DNA of 64,000 nt from Acanthosepion pharaonis (lineage: Eukaryota; Mollusca; Cephalopoda; Sepiida; Sepiidae). Below are positions 23,397 through 34,881 of this stretch, piece after piece. The notes beneath the pieces are model-generated. The model was given only the letters and a program-made list of their open reading frames with translations. It searched no databases and was not told the DNA's origin. Positions within the stretch are counted from its first letter, which is position 1. The number at the start of each line of letters is the position of its first letter. Where the stretch lies: NCBI GenBank assembly GCA_903632075.3, contig CAHIKZ030000835.1, forward strand, positions 1,805,001 through 1,869,000. The letters are read 5' to 3'. The position numbers were made by a program, and so were the translations under genes.

Positions 23397-23740
23397 GAAC
23401 TTCATTTCAATTCTTCATGAGCTTCCTATCCTTAGCTATGATTAATTAATGATAAACATATCATTTTCGTTTATGATCGATTTCATCACGATTCTTCTGT
23501 TAAGCTTGGAGAGAAATTATACATTCTTATTGCTCCAAAAGAGTCGAATAGTGTTATAAAAAACTCGAAGAATTCCAGTAAGATATCTTTATGTCTAAAA
23601 TATATCGTTTTAGAGCTTAATCTAACAACTAGGCTATTTTGCTGTTTCTAAAAAACTCAAAGAATTCCAGTAAGATATCTTTATTTCTAAGATATATCGT
23701 TTTAGAGCTTAATCTAACAACTGGACTATTTTGCTGTTAC
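23397..23740 (+). repeat. R3 repeat with a 92-bp tandem duplication
   Basis: 23397-23590 is the reverse complement of 40600-40800 (tcatgagcttcc, gatttcatcacgattct, agtgttataaaaa). Within it 23560-23651 and 23652-23736 are tandem copies offset by 92 bp (gaattccagtaagatatctt). Confidence 0.75.
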
Positions 23741-24299
23741 ACTCGGTATATATTTAGAAACTAATAGACATTCCTTGGAGCTGAATCACGTATTTATCCC
23801 CAGAACGCACATAAAGCCGAGAAAGAAAACCTTTCAATATTAAAAGTTACTAATGGACACGGGGTCGTATGCTTAGAACTTTCGTTGTCTAACCATAAGT
23901 CCCGGGTTCGATCACTTTTGTAAAATGCCTGAAAACTTTGTGAGTGAAATCCAGCAGACAGAACTATTTGAGAGCCATCGGTGGTTGTACTAGCACGAAA
24001 TTGCAAGCCATCGTGACTGAGGGTTTGAGCGTACTGCCTTTGTTTAGACTGTTGATCACTTTAGATAAGGCGCTCACTCCGAAAAACTGTAACAACGGTT
24101 CGTTCAGCATAGTTGCAGTATAAACTATAGGTGTGCTCTGTGGGTGTAGAACAGACACAAATGCGCTTGAGCAGGCGTCTGCAATATTGGTTGTCTAGTC
24201 GCCCTAATAGATTGGTATGCCCGGGTATGAGCGGCCATTTATTACATTACAAGTCACTTCATTGTCATAAGTTTACAATAAAGCAAACATTCTTTATTT
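23741..24299. other. No gene recognised
   Basis: Contains a B-box-like cgggttcgatcac near 23903-23915 but no clear tRNA fold. Otherwise unassigned. Confidence 0.4.
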
Positions 24300-24983
24300 T
24301 GTAACTTAGGGAAGGTTACTGAATAGAATAATCAAACGAAGGTTGGTAATGAACGATAATACTTAGGACAAGAACAACACATATAAGATTCGCCAGCGAT
24401 GCGTAGTAGTAGTAGTAGTCAACTTCTAGAAGTGTGTCAAATGAATTCCACAATGAATCTCCAACTGCAGAATATCTGCCAACCACCCCACGTGGTCATA
24501 TGTGGCACAAGGCCGAAATTAATATGGGGGTATCCGAGCCCGTAGGCTCAGACAAAAATTGCCTGTAGACCCCATATAAAACGGAGCCAGGCAGCTGTTT
24601 CCTGAGACGAGACTCTGCCATTCGACATTGCCTCGTCTGGGGACCCTCTCTGCCCAGAGGCAGAGAGTTTGACCAGTACAGCTGGAGACGAATCTCCAAC
24701 TGCAAGATATCTACCAACCACCCCACGGTCATATGTGGCACAAGGCCGAATTTAATGTGTGGTATCCGAGCCCGTAGGCTCGGACAAAAATTGCCCGTAG
24801 ACCCCGTTTAAAACGGGGTCTGGTAGCTGCTTCCCGAGACGAGAGTCTGCCCTTCGACATAGCCTCGTCTGGGGATTCTCTCTGTCCGGAGGCAGAGAAG
24901 TTTGACCAGCATAGCTGGAGACGAATTTATTACCAACCTTCGTGTGATTATTCTATTCAGTTACCTTCCCCAGATTACAACAG
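24300..24983. mobile_element. Non-autonomous TIR element with two 233-bp hairpin-rich modules
   Basis: Inverted ends of about 48 bp: 24303-24352 (gaaggttactgaatagaata...) and its complement at 24931-24980. Between them two tandem copies of a 233-bp module (marks at 24497 and 24730). In copy 2 the module holds a CCGAGCC/GGCTCGG hairpin (24765-24784), an 11-bp AGACCCCGTTT hairpin (24799-24822), an AGACGAG/CTCGTCT pair (24837-24870) and a CTCTG..CAGAG pair. No coding frame. A partial relative is at 12330-12530. Confidence 0.8.
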
Positions 24984-25021
24984 AAATACAGACATCAAAC
25001 AATAGAAATGTGTATTTTTAC

Positions 25022-25075
25022 ATCAATTCACCCTAAGCAAGGGGATAATACCACTAAGAAGCAAAGGGATTTGGG
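25022..25075 (-). mobile_element. LINE-A tail fragment
   Basis: Complement of the LINE-A 3' tail (cttagtggtattatcccctt, gcttagggtga). Confidence 0.55.
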
Positions 25076-25139
25076 AGGAACTGGAAACCTAATTCTAAAA
25101 AGAAAACAAGAAATAAAACTTTACTCCTTTTCAAGAGAC

Positions 25140-25480
25140 CTTGGAGAAGTGTGAACCGTACGATAGGCGAAGTGAATGTGAGTAACGACACAATTATAAA
25201 GAAAATAGAAGCAAGAACGGCGCTTATAATCAGAAGGAGTTTGCAGAAATTTCTAAGATACATAATCAATAAAGAAGGTTTGGAGAATTTGAAACACACA
25301 GGACATATTGAATCAAGAGGCTAACAGCTAGTAAACCTTGTGCGGAAGAGAGATTGGGAGAAATGATGAAAAGAGAAACATCAATAAGTGCTAAAATCTA
25401 TAGAAAGAGCCCAAAACATCAACTTTCTTAAGGGATATTGAACAAAAAATGAAGGATAAAGTCACCATGGTCAGAAATCT
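25140..25480 (+). pseudogene. RTE-type LINE ORF2 C-terminus
   Basis: Reads NVSNDTIIKKIEART, then RSLQKFLRYIINKEGLENLK, then HTGHIES. This is the QLKFLGHIMRKEGLENL..TGHIEGKR block of RTE-clade LINEs, also present at 53653-54220. Stops in the tail. Confidence 0.7.
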
Positions 25481-25819
25481 TTTCGTTAAGAATTTTCATT
25501 TCATTCTGCAGAAAATAAATTAATTAGGTTTATGGTCTCTTTTTGTTAATAATGGTGAATATACTTAACGTTCGTTTTATTTGAACAGCCATTTCTTCCC
25601 TCTCTAAGTATATTACTTACCATGTAATATTTTATACATTGCTGCAATAAGATTTATGCTTGAGAATTGTTTTCTTCGAGTTTTGATTGTCCGTTTTCTT
25701 GGCACCTCGACTCATTAATACGACACGGGCCGAAATAAACTGATATTAGTTAATAATAGTAACAATCATTAAGAATATAAGGTTAATTCCACACCAGAAA
25801 TAAAAAAGAAGAAACATAC
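25481..25819. other. No gene seen
   Basis: AT-rich intronic sequence. Confidence 0.5.
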
Positions 25820-25908
25820 CGGATGGTCGGTGTCTAGTTCCGGTTCAAATTTCGTAATTAAGTGTGTGCATTTGTCCAACTCGTTTATGTGCCGCGGAAA
25901 CCAAATGT
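25820..25908 (-). CDS. TH: Tyrosine hydroxylase exon (WFPR...DHP segment)
   Basis: 89-bp minus-strand exon. Acceptor TTTTTTATTTGCAG lies above 25908 and donor GTATGT is the complement of 25814-25819. Two bases complete the codon opened by exon 32315-32359 (C + AC, His), then IWFPRHINELDKCTHLITKF and EPELDTDHP. TH proteins read PWFPRK.SELDKC.HL.TK.(D/E)P(D/E)LD.DHPGF here; phenylalanine and tryptophan hydroxylases differ after ELD. This exon is the best evidence that the gene is TH. It ends in phase 0. Confidence 0.92.
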
Positions 25909-25962
25909 CTGCAAATAAAAAACAACAAACGAAATATTACATATATATATATATATATATAT

Positions 25963-26808
25963 ATGGTGCAATGCATAAATTGTCATCTAAATGACGCGAA
26001 AATAAAAATAACACTTGCATCTCATTTAATATATATACGAAGATTACAGAAAAATAATAAAGAGTAAATTTATACAATAAAATCGCCATTGGCTTTACCC
26101 ACGTTCTCCAGGAGACATGGGAATCCTCTGTAACTCTTCTAGGCAGTCACCCTGATTAAGTTCATCAATGCTGCCACAATACTTGCCTTCAGTTCGTTTT
26201 TGGTATTACAAGGAGTTTTGTTGGTATCTTACTCAACTGCGCCCCACACAAAGGGGGTTGCAGTCTGGGGAGGGAATTAGGCGGCCATATGTAATTAGAT
26301 GTGGTCGCAAAAATTGTCTGACAGCTATGACTGGGTTCTCCTCTTTGTGTATCATGATGCAGTGTTCTGTTGCTAGATATAGGGTCTTCCAGCAGCCAGC
26401 CTTTTGACCCAGAGCAGCACTACCGCCTTAAGGCATTTGATGTAAGTCTCCGTGTTGAGTCTGCAGCCCTGCGTGAAGATGCATAACGTCGCTATCACTA
26501 GTGAGCACTCCAAACACGTTTGTAATCACCATTAGACTCATCCAACTCTTTCCAAATCCTCTGCCCTGTCCTCAGATTGACACCCAAACACTCTGAAGTG
26601 ATCGTATTAGAGCTTCTCGCTCGAATGCCAAGCAGCACAGAATGCTGTTTCCAAATTTCTGGTGGAGTGAATTGCGTCATGGTGCTCTTTTTCTTACAGA
26701 CGGTGCCCAACTGACCCTACTATACTGTGCAGTCGACAAAATTAAAAAAAGCAACACGCATGCGCGAAATTAAAAATATAAAATGGCAACAATTTCCCCA
26801 TCGCACAC
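25963..26808 (-). pseudogene. mariner-type transposon with TIRs
   Basis: Ends are tggtgcaatgcataaattgt (25964) and its near-complement up to atcgcacac (26808). Minus-strand frames read MTQFTPPEIWKQHSVLLGI, ECLGVNLRTGQRIWKELDES near 26680-26520, then broken pieces. A second member with the same TIR lies at 58476-59329. About 845 bp against an expected 1.2-1.3 kb. Confidence 0.75.
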
Positions 26809-26822
26809 TTTGTGTTTGTGAG

Positions 26823-26873
<51 letters not shown>

Positions 26874-27144
26874 AAAGTAAGTAAATAATAAACAAATCAC
26901 CAACCTACGAATGCACACATAATATTTAAATACATTTAATAATAATAATCAACAACAAATAAGTAAGTAATGAATTTTAAATAATGAGTAAAAAGTTAAC
27001 AACAACACTAAAAATTCTTACAAATAACCGCATTCCTATTTACAATTATTTTTATTCAATATCCTCGAGAATAACTGTCACCACCTACTCAATAATCGTC
27101 AGGATAACACAAAAAACCTTCTACCCATAAACCAACAAACACAC
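26809..27144. other. TA tract and AT-rich spacer
   Basis: TA run 26826-26870; nothing else. Confidence 0.6.
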
Positions 27145-27300
27145 ATGGCCTGAAGAGTATGTTCTAGCATGAAACAGATTGTCGCCATTCGGTGTTGAAC
27201 TTAGGGTCTACTATTATATTTACATATGCTCTATCCCTGATATTAAGCATTTTACTCATAAATATAGCAAACCTTAAAACTACATTGTTATTACGACTCT
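27145..27300. repeat. R2 repeat, two halves in opposite orientation
   Basis: 27145-27207 matches R2 plus strand (ctagcatgaaacagattgtc). 27217-27300 matches the other R2 half on the minus strand (complement of ttaaggtttgctatatttat). In intact R2 both halves point the same way, so this copy is internally inverted. Confidence 0.6.
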
Positions 27301-27632
27301 TAATGTTATTCTTAGTGGATAATCATGCTTAAGAAAAAGTCTAATATGGTGATCTATGAGGTAATTCGAAAAAACCGTTATTGACTAGCGTTTGTTTCAC
27401 GTTGTTAAGTTCTTTAGTGGACATATTAGGAAAGTGGACAAAGGATGAATTCTCGCGCGCTCTCAAGAGGAAATTTTTGTAGCGCCTATTTTATGTATAT
27501 TGACTAATAAAATTAAGATGGCAAGTATATCTACTTGTGGATTTTTTTGTTTAACGAAGTAGAGAGTGTGTTATTACTAGACATCAAAAGAACATTCAAG
27601 AATGGCAGTTTATGTTATTTTTATAATCCAAC

Positions 27633-27693
<61 letters not shown>
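27301..27693. other. No gene; TA tract 27637-27693
   Basis: AT-rich spacer ending in a TA run. Confidence 0.6.
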
Positions 27694-27695
<2 letters not shown>

Positions 27696-27836
27696 GTGAT
27701 ATTCGAAACACTGCTCTTTGCAACCACGGTTTCCGCCGAGATGACTAGATCAGGCGACAAGTTGCCAAGTTGCCTGACGAAGCCATTTCGACAGAAACTG
27801 TGGTTGCAAGAAGGTCAGTGTTTCTGATATCGTGCA
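27694..27836. repeat. Inverted pair with hammerhead-like motifs
   Basis: Imperfect palindrome of about 62-bp arms (gcaaccacggtttc against gaaactgtggttgc; cacgatat against atatcgtg). Each arm, read outward, has CCTGA.... then GAAAC..TGGTTGC. The plus arm has a full CTGACGA. This resembles a second family of Penelope-type hammerhead core. Abuts a TA tract. Confidence 0.55.
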
Positions 27837-27926
27837 TTTTTGCATTACATTTCCGCTCTTAGTGTTGTGCATTCTTTTAATTTGGCCATTTTTTGACGAA
27901 TATCATTTTGGCAAAAATTAAATTCA

Positions 27927-28992
<1,066 letters not shown>

Positions 28993-29024
28993 ATTTCTCT
29001 GATTTAACCAGTAGATAAACTAGT

Positions 29025-29065
29025 AATTGCTAACGCGTTTCGTCCAATGTGGACTTTATCAAAGC
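29025..29065 (-). repeat. Penelope-type terminal motif, hammerhead-like
   Basis: Minus strand TTGATAAAGTCCACATTGGA then CGAAACGC: perfect GTCC/GGAC stem and GAAAC, but TTGATAA in place of CTGANGA. Flanked by a TA tract at 28942-28988. Confidence 0.5.
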
Positions 29066-29749
29066 AAAATACGAAAATGAAATTAATTGAACAAAGTAAC
29101 TAATAAAAACAAAAACAGAATGTACCTAGCAACTGGAATGTAGAGAAACGCGATTTTCATATTGTTAACTGAAAAATAACGTTAGTATTTGTCACGCGTG
29201 GAGAATATTGTCATTATATCTGTGTTGATGTATTCAACCCTTTTCTTATAATTTTATGAATCTGTTGTGCATATTTGTTAGTAAGAGCAGTAATTTTGTT
29301 AAGAAAGGTGAAATGGGGAAAAACCTGGGCGTAGATTAATATTTGGGTAATTTTCTATGGCGGCACTCTCTAGAATTTTCCTTCTGAGTGAGTTATTTTC
29401 TTTTTTTATGAGTGTAGCATTTTTAAAATCAAAATTATGGTTGAAAAAAAAACTTAGTTAATGCACTAGTCATACATAGAAATAAATTCAATTTTATTTT
29501 TTAATCTCAAATTTATATGTGCGTATATGTATGTATAAAATTCTTTTCATTTTTCATTCAAAATATACTCTATTTTAGGAATGCGTTTTCACAACATCGC
29601 CGACGTGACGCCGACGTGATAATATTGAAACGGAACGCTGATCTTAAAAAATTTCAGTTATCTGTTTTGATTAGTCTTACTCTTATGTCCATCATCTTTT
29701 CATGTTGAATAGAATAAAGTCTAATGTTAATTATATTTTATGAATATGT

Positions 29750-29795
29750 CCCGAAGAAGGTCTACTCGACCGAAACGTCCGACGTTGACATTATA
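29750..29795 (+). repeat. Penelope-type terminal motif, hammerhead-like
   Basis: ccgaagaaggtctactcgac then cgaaacgtcc: GGTC/GACC stem II followed by GAAAC; the first core base pair is CC rather than CT. Confidence 0.5.
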
Positions 29796-29883
29796 TTAAC
29801 ATTAAAACAGCATAATTGTATATTAGGATTTTTGTTTGTTTTTTCCGTATATTTTTCTTCATACTGTCGGATCTATATCCATA

Positions 29884-29954
<71 letters not shown>

Positions 29955-30439
29955 ATGTATTTGGGCAGCAGTCTGTTTAATTCTTGTTTTGTTTTACATT
30001 ACAGGATAATAATCGTTTGTTAAATTTTTTTATTATAGTTTTCTTGTATGCGAACAAGTTTTTTCTTTTCTGTACTTAATGGGTGTAGAAATTGTTCAAA
30101 TGTTTGCTCAGTCGCTTTCATCTAATAAATGTTTTGTAAGTACTATTTTAGACAGTCTAAAAGTTGCTTAGAACTAGTCATCTTCGTCATTCCTGGATAT
30201 AACCATATTTTCTTGATTATACATGTTTTAATGGAGCTCTTTTTTCATGTTAAACGTCACGACAATGTTGTTTTAGTGGATTCAATGTATGTGTTTGAAA
30301 TGTTATTAGAAAAGCATTCCCTAATCTTGCATTTTATTTTTGTAATAAATGATAATTTTACTTCGTTTATTTTTGTCATAAGTCGAGCTGTATCTATGTA
30401 TTAAATTTCTGCTTATTTATTTATTTATTTTGACTAGTT
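29796..30439. other. No gene; TA tract 29887-29950
   Basis: AT-rich spacer; open frames without recognisable content. Confidence 0.5.
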
Positions 30440-30760
30440 TGTGTTTACTGGTTAGTTTAATGTTTCTGGACATCATTTCAGGGCACACTTGTAGAATAAC
30501 TAAGTCTCTGTGGCTTACTTTAAATTTGAACAAAGAAAAATTAGTCGTAAAATTTGACAATGGGAATAAAATAAACAAGTCTCCTGAAATAATCATTTAT
30601 TTTAAAGTCATTACATTGTATATTTAAATGACACAATTTTCATTTAAACTGATTTATGAAGAATCTGCTATAAGACGCCGATAATGACTGATTTAAATCC
30701 CTCGAGGAAGGCAAAAGAGAAAGTATTACTCCCCCGCTTAAAGATTAAGAAACTTAGTTC
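30440..30760 (+). repeat. hAT-like non-autonomous repeat
   Basis: Shares cttgtagaataactaa, aaagaaaaattagtc and gaggaaggcaaaa with 30805-31030 and, inverted, 61690-62045. The start of the second copy (cagtatttctcattttttt) resembles hAT terminal repeats. Confidence 0.5.
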
Positions 30761-30804
30761 TGACTTGGTATTTTACAATAAGAACAATTGTTGGTTACAA
30801 CCTA

Positions 30805-31030
30805 AAGCAGTATTTCTCATTTTTTTTAAATCCAGGGCGGCACTTGTAGAATAACTAAAACTTTTGGAGGCACTTTAAATTTTAATAAAGAAAAATTAGT
30901 CATGAAACTGGAAAATACGATTTTTTATATAGAGGGCAATGATAACAGATTCAAATCTATTGAGGAAGGCAAAAAGGAAAAGATAATCCACTACTATTAA
31001 AGATTAAAGGATTTAGTATTCTCTTCATAA
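30805..31030 (+). repeat. hAT-like non-autonomous repeat
   Basis: gcagtatttctcattttttt ... ccagggcggcacttgtagaa ... ggcactttaaattttaataa. Direct copy of the preceding repeat, offset about 365 bp. Confidence 0.5.
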
Positions 31031-31299
31031 TTTCAATTTTTTTACGGTAACCATTTTTATAACTTGGAAATAAAATTTCGGAGATTAATTGTGAATTCAA
31101 GTGAGAATGACCCATGAAATAAAATAATTGTTTGTACGTAAAGTAAGGATCTACGTACATCAAATTGTCTTAAAATTAAGTGGTGATAGAAGAATAATCG
31201 TTGAACTTTTAAAGTAAGCGTAAATATTAATGCAATGATTGAATAAAGCAATTAATTCTGAGTTCTTCTGTAGAGAGTTTGTTGTTGTCTATTGTATAT
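31031..31299. other. No gene seen
   Basis: AT-rich. Confidence 0.5.
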
Positions 31300-31522
31300 G
31301 GTAGCAGTTTGCTTCGCAAAAAGAAACCTTCACCAACAAGGGACCAGATTGCAATCAAAAGAGCCAAAGCTGCAGCGAGGAGAAGAAAGCCCCGTGCAAA
31401 TGAAAAATCAGATCAAACGGCATCCAGGAGAGCTAACAAGGTTTAAAATATGCAAAGACTTAGGGACTCACGAGCTCCTGAACAAGCCGATGACCCAAAC
31501 AAGAGCCCGCCCCATGAGCTAG
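31300..31522 (+). pseudogene. Possible Helitron-type coding remnant
   Basis: One frame gives KKKPSPTRDQIAIKRAKAAA then RRRKPRANEKSDQTASRRA, a stop, and NMQRLRDSRAPEQADDPNKS. Arginine-rich arrays of R.R.S...P.Q type precede the Rep/helicase region in animal Helitrons. No helicase or Rep motif is present, so this is tentative. Confidence 0.3.
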
Positions 31523-31557
31523 CTTAAATGCCATTCGATGGGGCAGCTTTTAAGCAA

Positions 31558-31631
<74 letters not shown>
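31558..31631. repeat. (TA)n(TG)n(GA)n compound microsatellite
   Basis: Three successive pure dinucleotide runs. Confidence 0.95.
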
Positions 31632-31639
31632 CTTTCCTC

Positions 31640-31875
31640 ATATAGTCTCATTTGCGGTGGACTGGTCATGTCTTGAGAATGTCTAATGACAGGATACCCA
31701 ACATCCTAATTTGCAGACAGTTAGATCAGGGCTACAGGAATGTAGGACGCCCATGGCTAACAAGTGGAAGATCAACTTGTCAGCTCTCAATATACCTCAT
31801 GACACCCTTGAGCGCTTAGCCTTGGAGCGTGTTTTAGTGGACTCAGCAGTTTTCAATCTGCATGTCTGAATCGTC
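31640..31875 (+). pseudogene. LINE ORF2 C-terminus
   Basis: HLRWTGHVLRMSNDRIPNIL then GYRNVGRP (frame 1) and, shifted, KWKINLSALNIPHDTLERLA...DSAVFNLHV with a stop near 31868. The L(R/K)W.GHV.RM...R.P and GRP...W.. pattern is the usual end of jockey/CR1-like reverse transcriptases. TA and CT tracts follow. Confidence 0.65.
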
Positions 31876-31894
31876 TTCAAGAAGCGAGAACAAG

Positions 31895-31974
<80 letters not shown>

Positions 31975-32215
31975 TGGCAACTGGTCTAGAAGGACAACTC
32001 TGAATTCAAAACCTGCGGAGGGTCTATTGGGGACCTTGTGACACGTAGTGCACCAGGTCTCTGTATTCGGCCCTTCAAGAAGAGTGGTTGGTTCTGCACA
32101 ACGCCTTCACCACCATAATCAAATCACATGTGCTGGTATCTGGCTGTCGCTTCCTAGGAACTCAGCTGCTTGACCCTCATATATCCAATACAGCCTGAGA
32201 GTTCGCCATATATAT
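31975..32215 (-). repeat. Interspersed repeat shared with 51190-51420
   Basis: Reverse complement of 51190-51420: shared blocks atgagggtcaagca, agttcctagga, tgtgcagaaccaacc, gaattcagagttgtccttct. In the 51 kb copy it runs into SINE-1 body sequence. Left edge is a TA tract. Confidence 0.7.
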
Positions 32216-32314
32216 AAGAAATCAATGAGTATTTTTCTCCGACATTAATTTCTACTATTCCAAAAGTTATTCTGAGACGAACTGTTTATTTTTTTTTAAT
32301 AAAGCGTGACTTAC

Positions 32315-32359
32315 GTCTATATTCCTGTGCATTCGAGAGATTTAATAAATTGATGTCCT
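32315..32359 (-). CDS. TH: Tyrosine hydroxylase exon (linker)
   Basis: 45-bp minus-strand exon. Donor GTAAGT is the complement of 32309-32314; acceptor is an AG above 32359 with a weak pyrimidine tract (CCTAAAACCCTACCGGAG). G left by exon 33738-33785 plus AG gives Glu, then DINLLNLSNAQEYR, and a final C that exon 25820-25908 completes. The linker between regulatory and catalytic domains is not conserved, so support comes from phase on both sides and the strong donor. A longer open frame across this spot (32342-32539) does not fit the phase at its 3' side. Confidence 0.6.
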
Positions 32360-32578
32360 CTCCGGTAGGGTTTTAGGATTACGCTTTTTAGGCCTCGGGT
32401 CAAACTGCGGTATCTCATGCATAGGGGAAAGCAGGTTTGAACCCTTCCAGAGAGCACTTTTTTTTTTCAAATAAATCTCTCGAGTGCGCAAGCCACAGAT
32501 GTAATTCACGTTGTTTAAATAAACAAGAAGACTACACACAAAATAGCATTTGGAATAATAATAATAATAATAATAATA

Positions 32579-32605
<27 letters not shown>

Positions 32606-32609
<4 letters not shown>

Positions 32610-33458
32610 TAAAAGTGAACATAGAAGTCAACACTTAGAGGCGAAAGTCTGTTTCATGCTATATGCAATCGTCAGGCCACGTGTGCTGTTATTTTTCTCG
32701 GCTATTTATACATATACGGGTCAGTGGTGCATTGTGGGTAGTCTATTATGGCGGTTATTTTACCAGAAGTCGTTTATTTAAGAAATTTGTTTATATCACT
32801 TATTTAATAGTTTTGTTTTGGTTTGAGAATTTAATTAAAGCCATTTGTTCCGTTTGGGGGTTGGTTGTTGTAGTTTTATTCTAACTGTTATTTTGGCAGA
32901 AACAGTTTTTAATTTGTGTTTATTTGGGTTGATTAACTTTATTTGTTTTTTTTTCTAACGGTAACTTTATCGGGATTGGTTAGTTTATTTATTTAGGTCA
33001 ATTTATTTTACTTCTATATTTTCTCGTTTCGGTTTTCGATTTTTAAGTAACGTAGTATTTATTTATTTGGTTTTTATTTTTATTTTTATTTTATTTTATT
33101 TATTTATTTATTTATTTTTTATCGTTATATAACAGTTATAGCTATTTTTTTCGTCCGATTTTTGGGTTTGATTTTTTAGTCTAATATTTTGGTCGTAATG
33201 GTTTGCTACTTTGTTTATTATTTACTTTATTTATCTGGGTTCGTTGTTTTTTTTTGTTTTTTTTGTTATCATTATTATTATTATTATTATTCTATTTCGT
33301 CTATTCTCTCTATATGAAGAAATATAGTCTTAAGGTATGCTATATTTATGGGATAAAGCGCTCAATATTAGAGATAGAGCATGCGTAAATATCGTGGCCT
33401 GACGATTGCATCTAGCATGAAACAGATTGTCGCCTCTAAGTGTTGAGTTTAATGTTCA

Positions 33459-33464
<6 letters not shown>
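32606..33464. mobile_element. R2 foldback element with TA-tract ends
   Basis: Inverted ends of about 70 bp: 32606-32684 (aaaagtgaacatagaagtca ... cgtcaggccacg) and its complement 33395-33464. TA tracts flank both ends (32580-32601 and 33466-33512). Inside: AT-rich DNA with no transposase, and at 33310-33390 the gaagaaatatagtcttaagg block. Confidence 0.7.
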
Positions 33465-33512
<48 letters not shown>

Positions 33513-33513
<1 letters not shown>

Positions 33514-33737
33514 CGTTATATTTAGTGGATCCACGTGTTTAAGGATACATTTCTATATTTTTAAACAGTATAAATTTACCGGCGTTGGCTCTCGAAAATC
33601 TTAATAAAGGCAATGTACCTAACAACGTGTATGCCTCTTCTAGGCGAAAACTACTGGCCCGGCGTACTTTAAATCGCTCAGCCACAGCAAGCATCCATAA
33701 CCGGGCAAGATTCAATTAACCTTTTAAAAATACACAC
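33513..33737. other. Intronic spacer
   Basis: No supported feature. Confidence 0.5.
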
Positions 33738-33785
33738 CTTTATTTTCGGTCCCTTCAATCGCATATTTGTTAACTTCTTCCGTAT
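33738..33785 (-). CDS. TH: Tyrosine hydroxylase exon (linker)
   Basis: 48-bp minus-strand exon. Acceptor TTTGTTTATTTTTCAG lies above 33785; donor GTGTGTA is the complement of 33731-33737. It completes the codon begun by the ACT exon (G + AT, Asp) and reads TEEVNKYAIEGTENK, leaving one G. Sequence not conserved in the family at this place. Accepted on splice sites and phase. Confidence 0.75.
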
Positions 33786-34039
33786 CTGAAAAATAAACAA
33801 ACTACTTTCTAAAGAAAACATAATTTTCATGTTTGAGACATGCCGGACCAAACGGTGGTGTCACACAGTTTAAAACCGCACGCCCAACTGATCCTGATTT
33901 CTGAGTTTGTCCTTCTCCTAGACAGGTTACCAATCAAAGCTAGAGAGCACAGTCTACCTTGTTATTTAACTTCTAACCGATAAGGGTATTTATACGAATG
34001 CGAGCGTAACCGGGGATATTTATGCGGGGTATATGCATA
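33786..34039. other. Intronic; SINE-1 body fragment at 33899-33965
   Basis: gtccttctcctagacaggtt and cagtctacctt match the SINE-1 body block. Confidence 0.5.
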
Positions 34040-34510
34040 TGCAATGTGATAGGCCCTGACCTGGCATCTCGACTACAGTCACTTTCTCACAGATGTGATG
34101 TGGCTTCCATCTTTCTTTTCTACAGATATTTTCATGGCAACTGCTGCGACGAGCTATTTTTACTGCTGCCCCAAATGCATGAATTTAAGCGTACGACTAG
34201 GTTGGCATTTCGGTCCCACTCTTTCACTGTCGAAACAGTTAAATGTAACCGCCTCTTTTACTCAAACAGCTTCTTCACTCGGACTTCCCAACAGTGGAAC
34301 TCTCTTCCTCTTATTTGCTTCCCTGATAATTATAATCTTCAAATATTCAAATGTAATGATAATCGACATTTTCAGATGCCTTGATCCTGATCCCCGTCCT
34401 TCTCTTTATCCTTTCGTCAAACACCCCCCTCTTTACTCTTGCTCTCACTCACTGTAACCCCCTGAGTCCTAGTGGCACTCTCGCCTTGCTTGGGGTGATA
34501 TGCTAAAAAA
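34040..34510 (+). pseudogene. LINE-A ORF2 C-terminus with 3' UTR and A-tail
   Basis: LSHRCDVASIFLFYRYFHGN, then FKRTTRLAFRSHSF, NSFFTRTSQQWNSLP, FPDNYNLQIFK and a stop near 34382. The 3' UTR ends ccttgcttggggtgatatgc then a long A-run at 34505. Best-preserved LINE-A end in the window. Jockey/CR1-like by its RYFHG..S.EL and WNSLP..FP..YN..FK pattern. 5'-truncated, as most LINE copies are. Confidence 0.8.
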
Positions 34511-34564
34511 AAAAAACAAAGAAAAAAAAAAACATACATATATACATTTAAATACATGCACCCT

Positions 34565-34614
<50 letters not shown>

Positions 34615-34620
<6 letters not shown>

Positions 34621-34779
34621 GAAATATAGTTTTAAGGTGTGCTATATATATGGGATAAAGTGATCAATATCAGAAATAGAGCGTATCTAAATATGAATAT
34701 AAAGGTAAACATTGGAGTTTCATAAATTGCGTCTAGCATAAAACAGCGTTTCGTGTCTGTGTTGACTTCAATTTTCACT

Positions 34780-34817
<38 letters not shown>
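34615..34817 (+). repeat. R2 copy between TA tracts
   Basis: gaagaaatatagttttaagg ... tgcgtctagcataaaacagc ... ttttcactt, bounded by TA tracts 34567-34617 and 34785-34817. Confidence 0.65.
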
Positions 34818-34818
<1 letters not shown>

Positions 34819-34881
34819 CAAAAATTATGTATAACTAAGAGTAATACATGATAATAATAATAATAATAATAGTAAAAAACT

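Noticed and set aside
23895..23970. tRNA-like element around cgggttcgatcac
   Set aside because: A B box is present, but no acceptable A box spacing or cloverleaf could be drawn.
32342..32539. Minus-strand 65-codon frame ending in MHEIPQF...TSIY as the TH linker exon
   Set aside because: It is in phase with the previous exon but runs into a stop, and it does not lead into the strong donor at 32309-32314. The 45-bp exon fits both neighbours.
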